Positions 20,094-29,435 of a stretch of DNA of 64,000 bases are shown piece by piece (position 1 is the stretch's first letter; every line of letters begins with the position of its first letter). Source of the stretch: Paenibacillus abyssi (GTDB lineage Bacteria > Bacillota > Bacilli > Paenibacillales > Paenibacillaceae); assembly GCF_014640295.1 (NCBI RefSeq), contig NZ_BMGR01000001.1, positions 372,001 to 436,000 on the forward strand, given 5' to 3'. The notes beneath the pieces are model-generated. The model saw nothing but the letters and a program-made list of their open reading frames with translations, was not told the origin of the DNA and ran no database searches. A program made the translations under genes and the position numbers.

Positions 20094-20786
20094 TTGTCGG
20101 CACTAGCTCCCGATTTGGGGACAATCATTTCCATTAATGTCGGTCAACCGGTCAAAACGATGCATGGAAATAAAGAAGTGGAAACCGGCATTTTCAAGCA
20201 GCCGGTCAACGGAGTTCAATGGCTAAGCTATAACGGCTTAAGCGGGGACGGCCAAGCAGATCTCGTTCATCACGGCGGCGTGGACAAAGCCATATGCGTA
20301 TATGTGTACGACTACTATAAACATTGGGAAAGAGCGCTCGGGAAGAAGCTGGAGTACAGCGCTTTTGGTGAAAATTTTACAGTATCGGGCGGCCATGAGC
20401 GTGTGGTGGCGATCGGTGATATTTACCGCATTGGCAGTGCCAAGGTACAGGTAAGTCAACCGAGAATGCCTTGTTTTAAGCTCAGCATCAAGCATGGTGA
20501 GCCGCAACTGCAGGAATGGGTGCTTAATAAGGGATATACCGGCTTCTATTTCCGTGTGCTGGAGGAAGGCGAGGTCAAGGCAGGCGATGTGTTTGTCTGC
20601 GAATCGAAGCATCCTGAGCGGATGTCCGTGGCGGAAGCGGCGTTTATCATGAAACGGGACAAGAAGAACATCGAAGCGGCCAAGCGGCTGTTGGCGGTAA
20701 AGGAATTGTCGGAAAGCTGGAAAGTCGATTTGGAAAAACGGCTGCATGAGCTGCAGGCTGAAATTGAGGAGGAGGATGTTATATGA
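20094..20786 (+). CDS. MOSC domain protein (YiiM/YflK type)
   Basis: 230 aa with a MOSC beta-barrel domain, as in molybdenum-cofactor sulfurases and molybdopterin N-hydroxylaminopurine reductases. DLVHHGGVDKAICVY, FGENFTVSG and the conserved Cys of PRMPCFKL are family marks. TTG start with GGAGGG 6 bp upstream. The last codons overlap the following SDR gene by 4 bp (ATGA), indicating translational coupling. Confidence 0.9.
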   Translation: MSALAPDLGTIISINVGQPVKTMHGNKEVETGIFKQPVNGVQWLSYNGLSGDGQADLVHHGGVDKAICVYVYDYYKHWERALGKKLEYSAFGENFTVSGGHERVVAIGDIYRIGSAKVQVSQPRMPCFKLSIKHGEPQLQEWVLNKGYTGFYFRVLEEGEVKAGDVFVCESKHPERMSVAEAAFIMKRDKKNIEAAKRLLAVKELSESWKVDLEKRLHELQAEIEEEDVI

Positions 20787-21529
20787 AACCAGTTGCGCTT
20801 ATTACTGGTGCTTCAGGAGGAATTGGCCGTCAATTATCAAAGTCCTATTTGGAAAAGGGGTATGCGGTGATCCTGACGGATGTTGACCCTGCGGACCTGG
20901 AGCGTTTGTCCGGGTCGCTTGCGACCGAATTCGATCGCGAATCGTTCCATATCGTACCGGCTGATTTAAGAAATCCCCAGGATATCTCGGCTATGATTCA
21001 GAGCGGAAAAGACCGCTACGGGCGTATCGATGTGTTGATTAACAATGCTGGCTTCGGCATTACGAAAATTCCTTATGAGTTGACCTGGGAAGAGTGGGAC
21101 AGCGTGTTGAATACCAATCTGCGCGGCGCGTTTCTATGCTCACGGGAGGCAGCGTCCGTTATGAGGAACCAGCCGGAAGGCGGAAGCATCGTACATATCG
21201 CATCCACGCGTGCCATGATGTCCGAGCCCCATACGGAAGCTTACGCGGCATCCAAGGGCGGGCTGCTTGCGCTGACGCATGCGCTGGCCGCCTCGCTGGC
21301 ACCTGACCGGATCACGGTGAATTGCATCAGTCCGGGCTGGATTGAGACGGGTGATTACACACAATTAAGAGAGGAAGACCATCAGCAGCATTGGTCGGGC
21401 AGAGTCGGACGGCCGGAGGATGTTGCCCGGGCCTGTCTATACTTAACTGACCCAACCAATGATTTTGTAACGGGTGCGAATATCGTCGTAGACGGCGGGA
21501 TGACGAAGAAAATGATCTATGAGGAATAA
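20783..21529 (+). CDS. Short-chain dehydrogenase/reductase
   Basis: 248-aa NAD(P)-dependent oxidoreductase of the classical SDR class: cofactor motif TGASGGIG near the start, NNAGFG, and catalytic Ser plus YAASKGG. GGAGGAGG lies in the end of the upstream gene. Asp after the second beta strand (TDVDP) suggests NAD(H) preference. Overlaps its downstream neighbour by 11 bp. Confidence 0.92.
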   Translation: MKPVALITGASGGIGRQLSKSYLEKGYAVILTDVDPADLERLSGSLATEFDRESFHIVPADLRNPQDISAMIQSGKDRYGRIDVLINNAGFGITKIPYELTWEEWDSVLNTNLRGAFLCSREAASVMRNQPEGGSIVHIASTRAMMSEPHTEAYAASKGGLLALTHALAASLAPDRITVNCISPGWIETGDYTQLREEDHQQHWSGRVGRPEDVARACLYLTDPTNDFVTGANIVVDGGMTKKMIYEE

Positions 21530-22553
21530 GGAAAACATCCTGGAACGCGTACCGGACAGCTTTGCCGTATACTTGGACCAATATGATTGGCCGTCCGCCT
21601 ACCGCGTAGAGATGGAAGAGAGCGGAATGAACAACACGACCCGGATGGTGTACTGCGGACATGAGCGGTACGTGCTTCGGGTGTACGATAATCATAAAGA
21701 TCATGCGAAAGTACAGCTAGAGCACACGGTTTTGCGCGAATTGGCCAAGCAAAAGGCCAGCATCCTGATTCCCGTACCTGTCATGAATCGCAGCGGCCAT
21801 ACGGTCACGGCAGCACCGGATGGTAAGCTGGCCGCTCTGTACCGTTATATCGAAGGGAAGAGGCCGATGCCTGCATTAGATCAGCATGTTGCGGGGCTGG
21901 GACAAGCTTCAGGCCGTTTAGTTGATGCCTTGTCGCGTTTATCGATCCATTTGACTCCGGTATACAGCGCTTATTATGAGCTTGGTGATAATTACGGGTA
22001 TTTGACAGAGGACAAGCTTGAAGCGGCGCTTTTGAACAGCTCCTCATTACAGCAGCTTCAACCAATAAGGAAACGCTTATCCGTGGAACGGACACATCTT
22101 ATCCGGTCATATGACAGACTGAAAGCAATGCCTCATCAATGGATTCATGGCGATATCGTATTCACGAATGCGATCGCGCAAGGGGAGCGGGTGATCGGCT
22201 TGCTGGATTTTGAGTTCTGCACTAGAGATTTGAGGGCGATGGAGCTGGCAGTGGTTTTACCGGAATTCATACACGAGGATTTGGAACAAACATTGCATAA
22301 GATGGAGTTATTCATTGCAGGATACGGAATCCACGCGAAGCTAACCGGGCCGGAGCTTGAGCTGCTTCCGGATCTGATTAAGCTGCGCATGCTTGATGTT
22401 TATTTGCATTTTGCAGGAAGGCTGCTTGAAGGGTTGGATGATGCCGCGGTATGGGAAGGACAAATCAAACGGGCAGCTTATGTGTGTGACTGGGTGAATC
22501 AACATCGCGAGCGATTGGGGCGTTTATTTCAGGTCCATTTGCTTGGCGGTTAA
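21519..22553 (+). CDS. Aminoglycoside-phosphotransferase-fold kinase
   Basis: 344 aa of the APH/choline-kinase/homoserine kinase II superfamily. The catalytic loop is WIHGDIVFTN (Asp and Asn of HGDxxxxN) and the metal motif is LLDFEF. Third gene of the operon. Its 3' end overlaps the convergent exporter gene by 30 bp. Substrate unknown. Spore-coat CotS-like kinases and small-metabolite kinases share this fold. Confidence 0.85.
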   Translation: MRNKENILERVPDSFAVYLDQYDWPSAYRVEMEESGMNNTTRMVYCGHERYVLRVYDNHKDHAKVQLEHTVLRELAKQKASILIPVPVMNRSGHTVTAAPDGKLAALYRYIEGKRPMPALDQHVAGLGQASGRLVDALSRLSIHLTPVYSAYYELGDNYGYLTEDKLEAALLNSSSLQQLQPIRKRLSVERTHLIRSYDRLKAMPHQWIHGDIVFTNAIAQGERVIGLLDFEFCTRDLRAMELAVVLPEFIHEDLEQTLHKMELFIAGYGIHAKLTGPELELLPDLIKLRMLDVYLHFAGRLLEGLDDAAVWEGQIKRAAYVCDWVNQHRERLGRLFQVHLLGG

Positions 22554-23867
22554 TGTGTCGCTCGTATCCCGAATTAACCACGCTGTTGCCAATGCTAAAA
22601 GGCTGACCAGGGTGCCGTAGACAAAGACGGCATGAATGCCCGCCATAAAATCATGGCTTCGCACAAGCAGGGCGCCCATGATCGTCACGCCGATCGCCGT
22701 TCCAATATTTCGCGAGAACATTTGCAAAGACGCGGATACGCCGCTCTGATGCTGCGGAACAAGCTGCTGGGAGCCGATCGTGCTTACCGTAAAGACCAGA
22801 CCATAACCGACGCCCTGTACTGTGAGCGCTATGAAGGCATACAGGAAGCCGGTGTGCGGCCCCAGAAAGAGAAGCAGAAAGCCTGAAACCGCAACAAGCA
22901 GATTTCCTGCCAGCAGCAAACGCGAATAGCCGTAGCGCAATACCCACCTGCCTGCCGGCACGGAGCTGGCCATCCAGCCGATCGACATACCGAGCAGCGC
23001 GACACCGCTAATGAATACCGAATAGCCTCTTTCCTGCAAAAATAACGGGATATAGCTTGATGTGCCGAACAGGGCGGCGCAAGCGACAAATGAATTGATG
23101 ATCATCCAGCGCAGCTGGCGATTGGCGAACATCGAGATCGGAACGATCGGCGACGGATGCTTCCGTTCATACATATAAAACAGCGCAACAACAAACGTCC
23201 CGGAGCCGGCTAACCATAAAGCCTGGTTCTCCACGGTCGTTGCTGCGAGCAGCAGGCTGACACCTGTGGCAAAGAGTATGGAGCCTAGTACGTCGATGCG
23301 CGATTTCTTCGGTTCGTACTCTTCTTTATAGCCGAGCAGCAGAACAAACGACAGCAGACAAATCGGAACATTAATATAGAAAATCCACCGCCAATTGGCG
23401 ACTTCCACAAAGAACGAACCTAACATCGGCGCCAAAATGGCTGCAAGTCCCCACATCGCAGAGAACAACGCCTGCACTTTGCCGCGCTGCTCGACAGGGT
23501 AAAGATCACCGGCAATAATGATCGGAAACGGCATCATAATGCCGGCCCCCATGCCTTGAACGGCCCGAAACAAGACCAGTTGCAGCATGGTATCGGCAAA
23601 ACCGCACAGCAGCGAACCAAACAAAAAGAATAAAATGCCAAAGCCAAATATGGTTTTGCGTCCATATATATCAGAGATGCGTCCGGCCAGCGGGGTCAGC
23701 ACAGTAGCAAAAATCATATAGGCGGCAAAGCTCCAGGCGTATAATGTAAATCCGCCAAGCTCTTCAGCAATAATCGGCATCGTGGTATTTGTAATGGTTG
23801 CGTCCATTGATGCGACGAGCATAGCCATTACGATACTGGTCATCACCAGCGTTCTGCGCGTTTTCAT
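22524..23867 (-). CDS. MFS drug exporter, DHA2 (EmrB/QacA) family
   Basis: 447-aa proton-driven multidrug exporter, nominally 14 membrane helices. N-terminal MDATITNTTMPIIAEELGG is the DHA2 motif D1, GRISDIYGRK is motif A and LFRAVQGMGAG is motif B. The ATG at 23867 follows GGAGGCAAAG, so a longer upstream frame is not used. No regulator gene is adjacent. Confidence 0.9.
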   Translation of the reverse strand: MKTRRTLVMTSIVMAMLVASMDATITNTTMPIIAEELGGFTLYAWSFAAYMIFATVLTPLAGRISDIYGRKTIFGFGILFFLFGSLLCGFADTMLQLVLFRAVQGMGAGIMMPFPIIIAGDLYPVEQRGKVQALFSAMWGLAAILAPMLGSFFVEVANWRWIFYINVPICLLSFVLLLGYKEEYEPKKSRIDVLGSILFATGVSLLLAATTVENQALWLAGSGTFVVALFYMYERKHPSPIVPISMFANRQLRWMIINSFVACAALFGTSSYIPLFLQERGYSVFISGVALLGMSIGWMASSVPAGRWVLRYGYSRLLLAGNLLVAVSGFLLLFLGPHTGFLYAFIALTVQGVGYGLVFTVSTIGSQQLVPQHQSGVSASLQMFSRNIGTAIGVTIMGALLVRSHDFMAGIHAVFVYGTLVSLLALATAWLIRDTSDTLTAKQMDLK

Positions 23868-24125
23868 AACTTTGCCTCCAGTACGGAATGAAAGGAGATT
23901 CTTAGACCATATACATAGTAGCATATGGACGGAAATGTTGAACATGATTATTTTATCGGGATAAAGGCGTCAGCCATTAGACAAGAGGCGATTGATGTAT
24001 GCCGAGGCGAGCATAATAATTAGGTGATAATATCCAATAAACCCTATGCGTTTTTCCAATTTACTGATATACTTTAAGTTGTAATTTTGCGACTTTTCAG
24101 AATTATCTTGAAGGGAGTGGGAGTC

Positions 24126-25133
24126 TTGCCGGTTCTACCGAAAACGAACGATCTTGGTTTTTTTGAAATCCGCTTGGAATCCATAGGCGGTCTTGGGGCG
24201 AACCTCGCCGGCAAAATGCTGGCTGAAGCGGGTGTTGTTGGAAGCGGATTCAATGGTGTCAGCTTCTCCTCTTATGGTTCCGAGAAAAAGGGCTCTCCGG
24301 TAAAAGCGCATATTCGGTTCTGTGATTTAAACACGAATATCCGTGATACGACACCGGTGGAGCGTCCGCATATCGTGGGCATTTTCCATGAAAACTTATC
24401 CAAAACCGTCAATGTCATCAGCGGTATTTATGAAGACAGCATGGTGCTCGTTAACTCCTCCAAAACTCCAGAACAACTAAAAGACAAAATGAAGCTGCTT
24501 GGCGGAACAATAGCCGTCATCGATGCGACCGGGATCTCGCTTGAAGAGAAAAACCGCGTCAATATGGCGATGCTGGGCGCGTTGTTCCGTCTTTGCGACT
24601 TTCTTGACACCGAGAATATGAAACAGATCATTCGCAAATCGCTGGAGAAGAAATATCCGCAAGCGGTGGAACCCGCGCTTCGGACATTTGATCGCGGTTA
24701 CAATGAAGTAAAGTTTCAAACATTTGCACTGCCTGAAGGCCAGGAAATGCCCATGCCTATCCGCTGGGATATCCCCGTGCTTGGGTTTAATACCCAGCCG
24801 ATGGGGGGCATGATTACAAATCCCGGCAACAGCATCCTGAAGGATTTGAGTATATCAAGGCAGGGCATGATGCCGCACTTCGATGAAGAGAAGTGCATAC
24901 ACTGTGCGGCTTGCGATACGGCCTGTCCTGATTTTTGCTTTGTCTGGGACGAACAGCCGGACAAAAAAGGGCGTCCGCAAATGTTTCTGCAAGGCATTGA
25001 TTATCAATACTGCAAAGGCTGCTTGAAGTGTGTCGTCGCTTGTCCGACGGAAGCGCTTTCCTCCGAACGGGAAACGGACGGTTATGGAGAAGAGCATCGC
25101 GTTGCGCATCGATTTGAATTGGCAAACGGTTAA
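24126..25133 (+). CDS. 2-oxoacid:ferredoxin oxidoreductase, fused gamma-delta subunit
   Basis: 335 aa. Residues 1-190 form the gamma (PorG) domain (GGLGANLAGKMLAEAGV). The C-terminal part carries two ferredoxin-type [4Fe-4S] motifs, CIHCAACDTACP and CKGCLKCVVACP, so gamma and delta subunits are fused. The TTG at 24126 is used because AAGGGAG lies 8 bp before it. It is 47 bp upstream of the catalytic subunit gene, and together they would oxidise a 2-oxoacid and CoA and reduce ferredoxin. Confidence 0.9.
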   Translation: MPVLPKTNDLGFFEIRLESIGGLGANLAGKMLAEAGVVGSGFNGVSFSSYGSEKKGSPVKAHIRFCDLNTNIRDTTPVERPHIVGIFHENLSKTVNVISGIYEDSMVLVNSSKTPEQLKDKMKLLGGTIAVIDATGISLEEKNRVNMAMLGALFRLCDFLDTENMKQIIRKSLEKKYPQAVEPALRTFDRGYNEVKFQTFALPEGQEMPMPIRWDIPVLGFNTQPMGGMITNPGNSILKDLSISRQGMMPHFDEEKCIHCAACDTACPDFCFVWDEQPDKKGRPQMFLQGIDYQYCKGCLKCVVACPTEALSSERETDGYGEEHRVAHRFELANG

Positions 25134-25180
25134 TTTCTTGCATTCCATAGTGTAGAAGAATTGGAGAGGTGAGAAAGACA

Positions 25181-27487
25181 ATGGCAATCGAAATCAATAA
25201 GGAAGTCAATCAAGGGAAGATTGAGCAGCGCATGGTGTACGAGTCGGGCAATGAAATGGCCGCGTATGCCGCACACCAAATCAACTATCATGTAATGGGG
25301 TATTTTCCGATCTCGCCATCAACGGAGGTAGCGCAGTTTCTCGATTTGATGAAGGCCAACGGCCAGCATGATATTAAGCTCATTCCGGCAGACGGCGAGC
25401 ATGGCTCCGCGGGTATATGCTACGGCGCCTCGACTGCAGGCGGACGCGTCTTCAATGCTACCAGCTCGAATGGTTATTTATATATGTTGGAGCAGATGCC
25501 GGTTCAATCGGGCACCCGCTTCCCAATGGTTATGAATCTCGTATGCCGCTCCGTATCCGGACCGCTCGATATCCATGGCGATCACTCCGATTTATACTTC
25601 GCGCTTAATACTGGTTGGCCGATTCTGATGTGCCGCGATCCGCAAGCGGTATATGATATGAACATTATGGCGATTAAGCTGGCCGAGGATCCGGCCGTGC
25701 GGCTGCCTGTATTGGTCGCTTCCGACGGTTATTTCACCTCCCACCAGAAGCGGCGCGTCCAGACCTTCGCGCATCGCGCGGATGTGCATGACTTTGTCGG
25801 CGCGACACCGCCTGCCGGCTTCGCGCACGTGCTGGACCGCAACAATCCGATTACTGTCGGTCCTTACATGAATGAGCCGGATTATATTAATAACTGCTAT
25901 CAGCAATCGGTAGCGATGTACAATGCGGGAGAAGTATTCGATCGCATCCGCAAGGAATACGCAGAACTGACCGGACGGGATTATCCAATACTTGATTTGT
26001 ACCGGATGGAAGACGCGGAGGTGGCCGTATTCCTGATGAATTCCGCATCTGAGATCATTAAAGATGTAGTCGACCAGCTGCGCGCCCAAGGGATCAAAGC
26101 GGGCTCCATCGCACCGAACATGATTCGTCCGTTTCCTGCCGCAGAAATTGCTGAGGCGCTCAAGAATGTGAAGGCGGTAACGATCGGCGACCGTGCCGAT
26201 TCGTATGGGGCGCACGGCGGCAATATGACGAATGAAATTAAGGCGGCTTTGTTCTCCAATCAGAACGTAACGACCAAAGTCATCAGCCGGATTTATGGAT
26301 TGGGCGGCAAGGATTTCTATGCCGAGGATGGCCATCATTTCTTCCAGCTGGCGCTGGATGCGGTGAGCAAAGGCAGCATCGATGTCCCGTTCGATTATTA
26401 TGGGCATACACCTGGCGATCCGTCGAAGAGACCGGTTCGCGTGCTGGAGCCGTTGAAATATGAGGATTTGAAGACCGGTCTGATTACGGTTGACCGCGAT
26501 CAATCCACTGGAAAGCTTAAAGTCAAGGTTCCGCCGGTCAGACAGCTGACGAAGAAGCCCAAACGTCTTGCACCGGGCCATGGCGCCTGTCCGGGCTGCG
26601 GTATTTTCTCCGGGTTGGAATTGTTCTTCAAAGGTATCGAGGGCGACATCGTGGCCTTGTACCAAACAGGCTGTGCGATGGTCGTAACGACAGGGTTCCC
26701 TTATTCCTCACATAAAGCGACGTACATTCATAATTTGTTCCAGAACGGCGCCGCGACGCTGTCAGGTGTTGTGGAGATGTTCTGGGAACGCAAACGCCGC
26801 GGCGAATTGGACGGATTGGGATTGAAGGATGATTTCACGTTTGTCATGATTACCGGCGATGGCGGTATGGATATTGGGATGGGGCCTGCGATCGGCAGCG
26901 CTTTGCGCAACCATAAAATGATCATTCTCGAGTATGATAACGAAGGTTACATGAATACCGGGGCGCAGCTCTCGTATTCCACACCGCTCGGTCACCGCAC
27001 GTCGACCTCCAACGTCGGCAAGCATCAGGGCGGCAAGCTGTTCCATCATAAGGACACGGCGCAGATTATGGCTGCAACGAACATTCCTTATGTGTTCACA
27101 GGCTCGGAATCACTGCCGCAGGATCTGCTGCGCAAGGCGGCGAAAGCGCAATATTACGCGCAGAACGAAGGCCTCGTATACGGTAAAATATTGATTTCTT
27201 GTCCGCTCAACTGGCTATCCGAAGAGAAGATCGGACAAACCTTGATCGATGAAGCGGTCAATACTTGCTTCTTTCCGATGTATGAGGTAGAACAGGGCGT
27301 CACAACCATCACATACAATCCGGAAGAGAAGGGAAAGCGAATCCCGATGGCGGATTGGCTGAAGAATATGGGGAAAACGAAGCATATGACCCGTCCTGAA
27401 TATGCAGAAGCGCTGCAATCATTCGAGGATGAGGTCGAGCGCCGATGGTTGCGGTTGAAAGCCAAGCACGAAAACCCATATCTATAA
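25181..27487 (+). CDS. 2-oxoacid:ferredoxin oxidoreductase, fused alpha-beta subunit
   Basis: 768 aa. The alpha half (1-430) begins with the family pattern GNEMAAYAAHQINYHVMGYFPISPS. The beta half starts at APGHGACPGCG, carries cluster ligands CPGC, TGCAMV and ISCPLNW, and has the thiamine-diphosphate motif GDGGMDIGMGP...NEGYMNTG. The fusion makes a two-gene enzyme instead of the usual four. Whether the substrate is pyruvate or another 2-oxoacid cannot be told. GGAGAGGTGAG precedes the ATG. Confidence 0.92.
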   Translation: MAIEINKEVNQGKIEQRMVYESGNEMAAYAAHQINYHVMGYFPISPSTEVAQFLDLMKANGQHDIKLIPADGEHGSAGICYGASTAGGRVFNATSSNGYLYMLEQMPVQSGTRFPMVMNLVCRSVSGPLDIHGDHSDLYFALNTGWPILMCRDPQAVYDMNIMAIKLAEDPAVRLPVLVASDGYFTSHQKRRVQTFAHRADVHDFVGATPPAGFAHVLDRNNPITVGPYMNEPDYINNCYQQSVAMYNAGEVFDRIRKEYAELTGRDYPILDLYRMEDAEVAVFLMNSASEIIKDVVDQLRAQGIKAGSIAPNMIRPFPAAEIAEALKNVKAVTIGDRADSYGAHGGNMTNEIKAALFSNQNVTTKVISRIYGLGGKDFYAEDGHHFFQLALDAVSKGSIDVPFDYYGHTPGDPSKRPVRVLEPLKYEDLKTGLITVDRDQSTGKLKVKVPPVRQLTKKPKRLAPGHGACPGCGIFSGLELFFKGIEGDIVALYQTGCAMVVTTGFPYSSHKATYIHNLFQNGAATLSGVVEMFWERKRRGELDGLGLKDDFTFVMITGDGGMDIGMGPAIGSALRNHKMIILEYDNEGYMNTGAQLSYSTPLGHRTSTSNVGKHQGGKLFHHKDTAQIMAATNIPYVFTGSESLPQDLLRKAAKAQYYAQNEGLVYGKILISCPLNWLSEEKIGQTLIDEAVNTCFFPMYEVEQGVTTITYNPEEKGKRIPMADWLKNMGKTKHMTRPEYAEALQSFEDEVERRWLRLKAKHENPYL

Positions 27488-27520
27488 TGACGAACATTCT
27501 AATTGCAAATTTCTAATTGC

Positions 27521-27558
27521 AAACAAGGCGCGTGCTCTTCCGAGTCTGCGTCTTGTTT
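27521..27558 (+). terminator. Terminator after the oxidoreductase operon
   Basis: AAACAAGGCGC pairs with GCGTCTTGTTT, one mismatch, with a short T-run. A tandem 13-bp repeat (TTCTAATTGCAAA) lies just upstream at 27497-27523. Confidence 0.65.
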
Positions 27559-27603
27559 CATTATAGCGATCCGGATTGTCATCAAAAGGAGGATTCTGAA
27601 GAG

Positions 27604-27912
27604 ATGCCAATCGTATGCCGCCACCGGCAGACGGGGGAGTTAGCCGCTGCTAAGCTTCGCAACAAGTATGATCTGATGTATTACGGCGTGATCTGGTGGG
27701 AAGATACAGAAACGGCGGAGCCTTCGAAGGAGCATGTGTTATTAGAGCACGGATTCGAATATCCGGAGGATTGGGAGCTGGTGGAAACCTCTGAAAACCG
27801 TCTGAAACTATTCAATGTGAAATTGAATAACGATCCATTGCGCAGACTAATCCTGGAGAAGGATGGCAGTCTGAGAACGATGAATTCAAGCAATCGGAGT
27901 GTGAATGGATGA
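27604..27912 (+). CDS. Hypothetical protein, 102 aa
   Basis: Not recognised. Soluble, charged, with a Trp/Glu-rich middle (YGVIWWEDTE) and many Asn/Ser at the end. AAAAGGAGG lies 11 bp before the ATG. It overlaps the next gene by 4 bp (ATGA), so the two are translationally coupled and probably act together. No signal or membrane segment. Confidence 0.75.
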   Translation: MPIVCRHRQTGELAAAKLRNKYDLMYYGVIWWEDTETAEPSKEHVLLEHGFEYPEDWELVETSENRLKLFNVKLNNDPLRRLILEKDGSLRTMNSSNRSVNG

Positions 27913-28424
27913 ACAATACGCAAATAAAAAAACGGTTCGCCCAGTTTTGTGATATCCGTTCGGAAGCCGACCTGATCACTTTTGGCGGGGAGCTGAAGGA
28001 GGAAGGCTTTACCGCTGTGCGAAGATATTTGGATGATTTTCGCGCCTTTCTCAGAAGTTATGAAGACCATCAGCAAGCCGAAGCCAAGCTGCTGGTGAAG
28101 CATGGACGAATCGCCATACCTGAGCCCAAGCGAATAAGTCCCTCCTGGGAAGAGATCTGGCAGGAGTTTGACCGCATCGTAAAATACAAGAATAAGGTGT
28201 TAAATACCATAACTTCCGAGCAGCGCACAGGGGAATGGCAGGTACTGCTGGATAACCCCTTTACGAATCAGAGTATCGTCGTCTATCCTGCATTAACGTT
28301 TCTGGAAGCGGCTTATATGTTTGCTTATTTCCGCGCCGGCTTAACCCAGAACGAGTATATTCGGCTGCAGCGGATTGAAACGTTAATTTCCGACAATGGC
28401 GCGGTGCAAGGCGATGGGGAATAG
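27909..28424 (+). CDS. Hypothetical helical protein, 171 aa
   Basis: Not recognised. Predicted largely alpha-helical and soluble, with a charged N-terminal half (QQAEAKLLVKHGRIAIPEPK) and an aromatic-rich C-terminal half (LEAAYMFAYFRAGL). Start overlaps the previous stop. A terminator follows. Confidence 0.78.
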   Translation: MNNTQIKKRFAQFCDIRSEADLITFGGELKEEGFTAVRRYLDDFRAFLRSYEDHQQAEAKLLVKHGRIAIPEPKRISPSWEEIWQEFDRIVKYKNKVLNTITSEQRTGEWQVLLDNPFTNQSIVVYPALTFLEAAYMFAYFRAGLTQNEYIRLQRIETLISDNGAVQGDGE

Positions 28425-28436
28425 GCATCGAAGGAG

Positions 28437-28480
28437 AAGAAACGGCTGCTGATCGTAGATCGGAGCCGTTCTTTTTGTTG
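28437..28480 (+). terminator. Rho-independent terminator
   Basis: AACGGCT...AGCCGTT stem with an inner GATC/GATC pairing, followed by CTTTTTG. Confidence 0.85.
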
Positions 28481-28654
28481 TAAGAAAGCAATAGCGGATG
28501 CGCGATTATACCTGCTAGTGATTTCATGATAAGATGGACTAATTAGGTGAAAATAAAAGCATCCATAACATTTGCCGCTGAAGCCAGGCAAATAATGAAT
28601 GAGCCGGCTGAGCATGAGAAGAGAAGATTAGAGGACAGGAAGGAAAGAGACCCG

Positions 28655-29416
28655 ATGATCGATCAGCAAGTAGTGTCCGTACTAGATAAGAAAATACAAA
28701 CGATTGTTTTAGCCGAATCCACCAATGTATTGGTCGGCCCTATCAATCTTCCGGTTAATCTGGATGGGGAAACGGTCATGTTCAAGTGGTACTGCTGGCT
28801 CCCGATTACTAGCCAGGAAGGGATCAAGGCTTGCAAAACGGCGACGACAGAAACATTAATCAAGCAGCTGTCGTCTTTTAATCTGGCGGAAAAGCAGCAA
28901 TCCAGCGTATTGGTTTACGGTGATTTTGAGGACGCTGAGCATGCGCTTATACGTATGCATAGTATCTGCCATACAGGCGATATCTTCGGCAGCAAGCGCT
29001 GTGATTGCGGCTATCAGCTGGAGCAGTCGATGAAGATGATTGCCGCGCATGGGGCTGGAGCTTTATTCTACCTTGCGAATCATGAAGGAAGAGGGATTGG
29101 GCTGTTCAGCAAAGCGATGGCTTATATTTTGCAGGAGCAAGGGCTCGATACGGTTGAAGCAAATTTGGAGCTCGGTTTCGTGGACGATTCCCGGAATTAC
29201 GCCGACGCGATCGGAATTTTGCAGCATTTGCGGAAAAAGCCGGTTACGTTAATCACAAACAACCCCAAGAAGCTGGAAGCGCTCAAGTCCTCAGGCATGA
29301 ATGTGGAGGCTCGTATTCCACTATGGGGGGACATTTCAGAGTTTAATGAAAAATATCTGAAGACCAAAGTTGAGCGTTCAGGGCATTTTGCGGAAAGCGG
29401 CGAACCACTTCAATGA
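28655..29416 (+). CDS. GTP cyclohydrolase II (RibA-like, stand-alone)
   Basis: 253 aa. The three zinc ligands are in CHTGDIFGSKRCDCG, the catalytic region reads NHEGRGIGL where the family has RQEGRGIGL, and ITNNPKK matches the conserved TNNP. It lacks the RibB domain found in bifunctional RibBA and no other rib gene is nearby, so a dedicated or non-riboflavin role is possible. The ATG at 28655 follows AGGAAAGAG; an in-frame ATG 108 bp upstream lacks homology. Confidence 0.88.
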   Translation: MIDQQVVSVLDKKIQTIVLAESTNVLVGPINLPVNLDGETVMFKWYCWLPITSQEGIKACKTATTETLIKQLSSFNLAEKQQSSVLVYGDFEDAEHALIRMHSICHTGDIFGSKRCDCGYQLEQSMKMIAAHGAGALFYLANHEGRGIGLFSKAMAYILQEQGLDTVEANLELGFVDDSRNYADAIGILQHLRKKPVTLITNNPKKLEALKSSGMNVEARIPLWGDISEFNEKYLKTKVERSGHFAESGEPLQ

Positions 29417-29435
29417 CATCGTCAGGGTATGGCCG

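Noticed and set aside
25592-26665. 357-codon frame antisense to the oxidoreductase alpha subunit
   Set aside because: Mirror of a GC-rich coding frame. The + strand protein has full family motifs, and the antisense frame has no ribosome site or recognisable domain.
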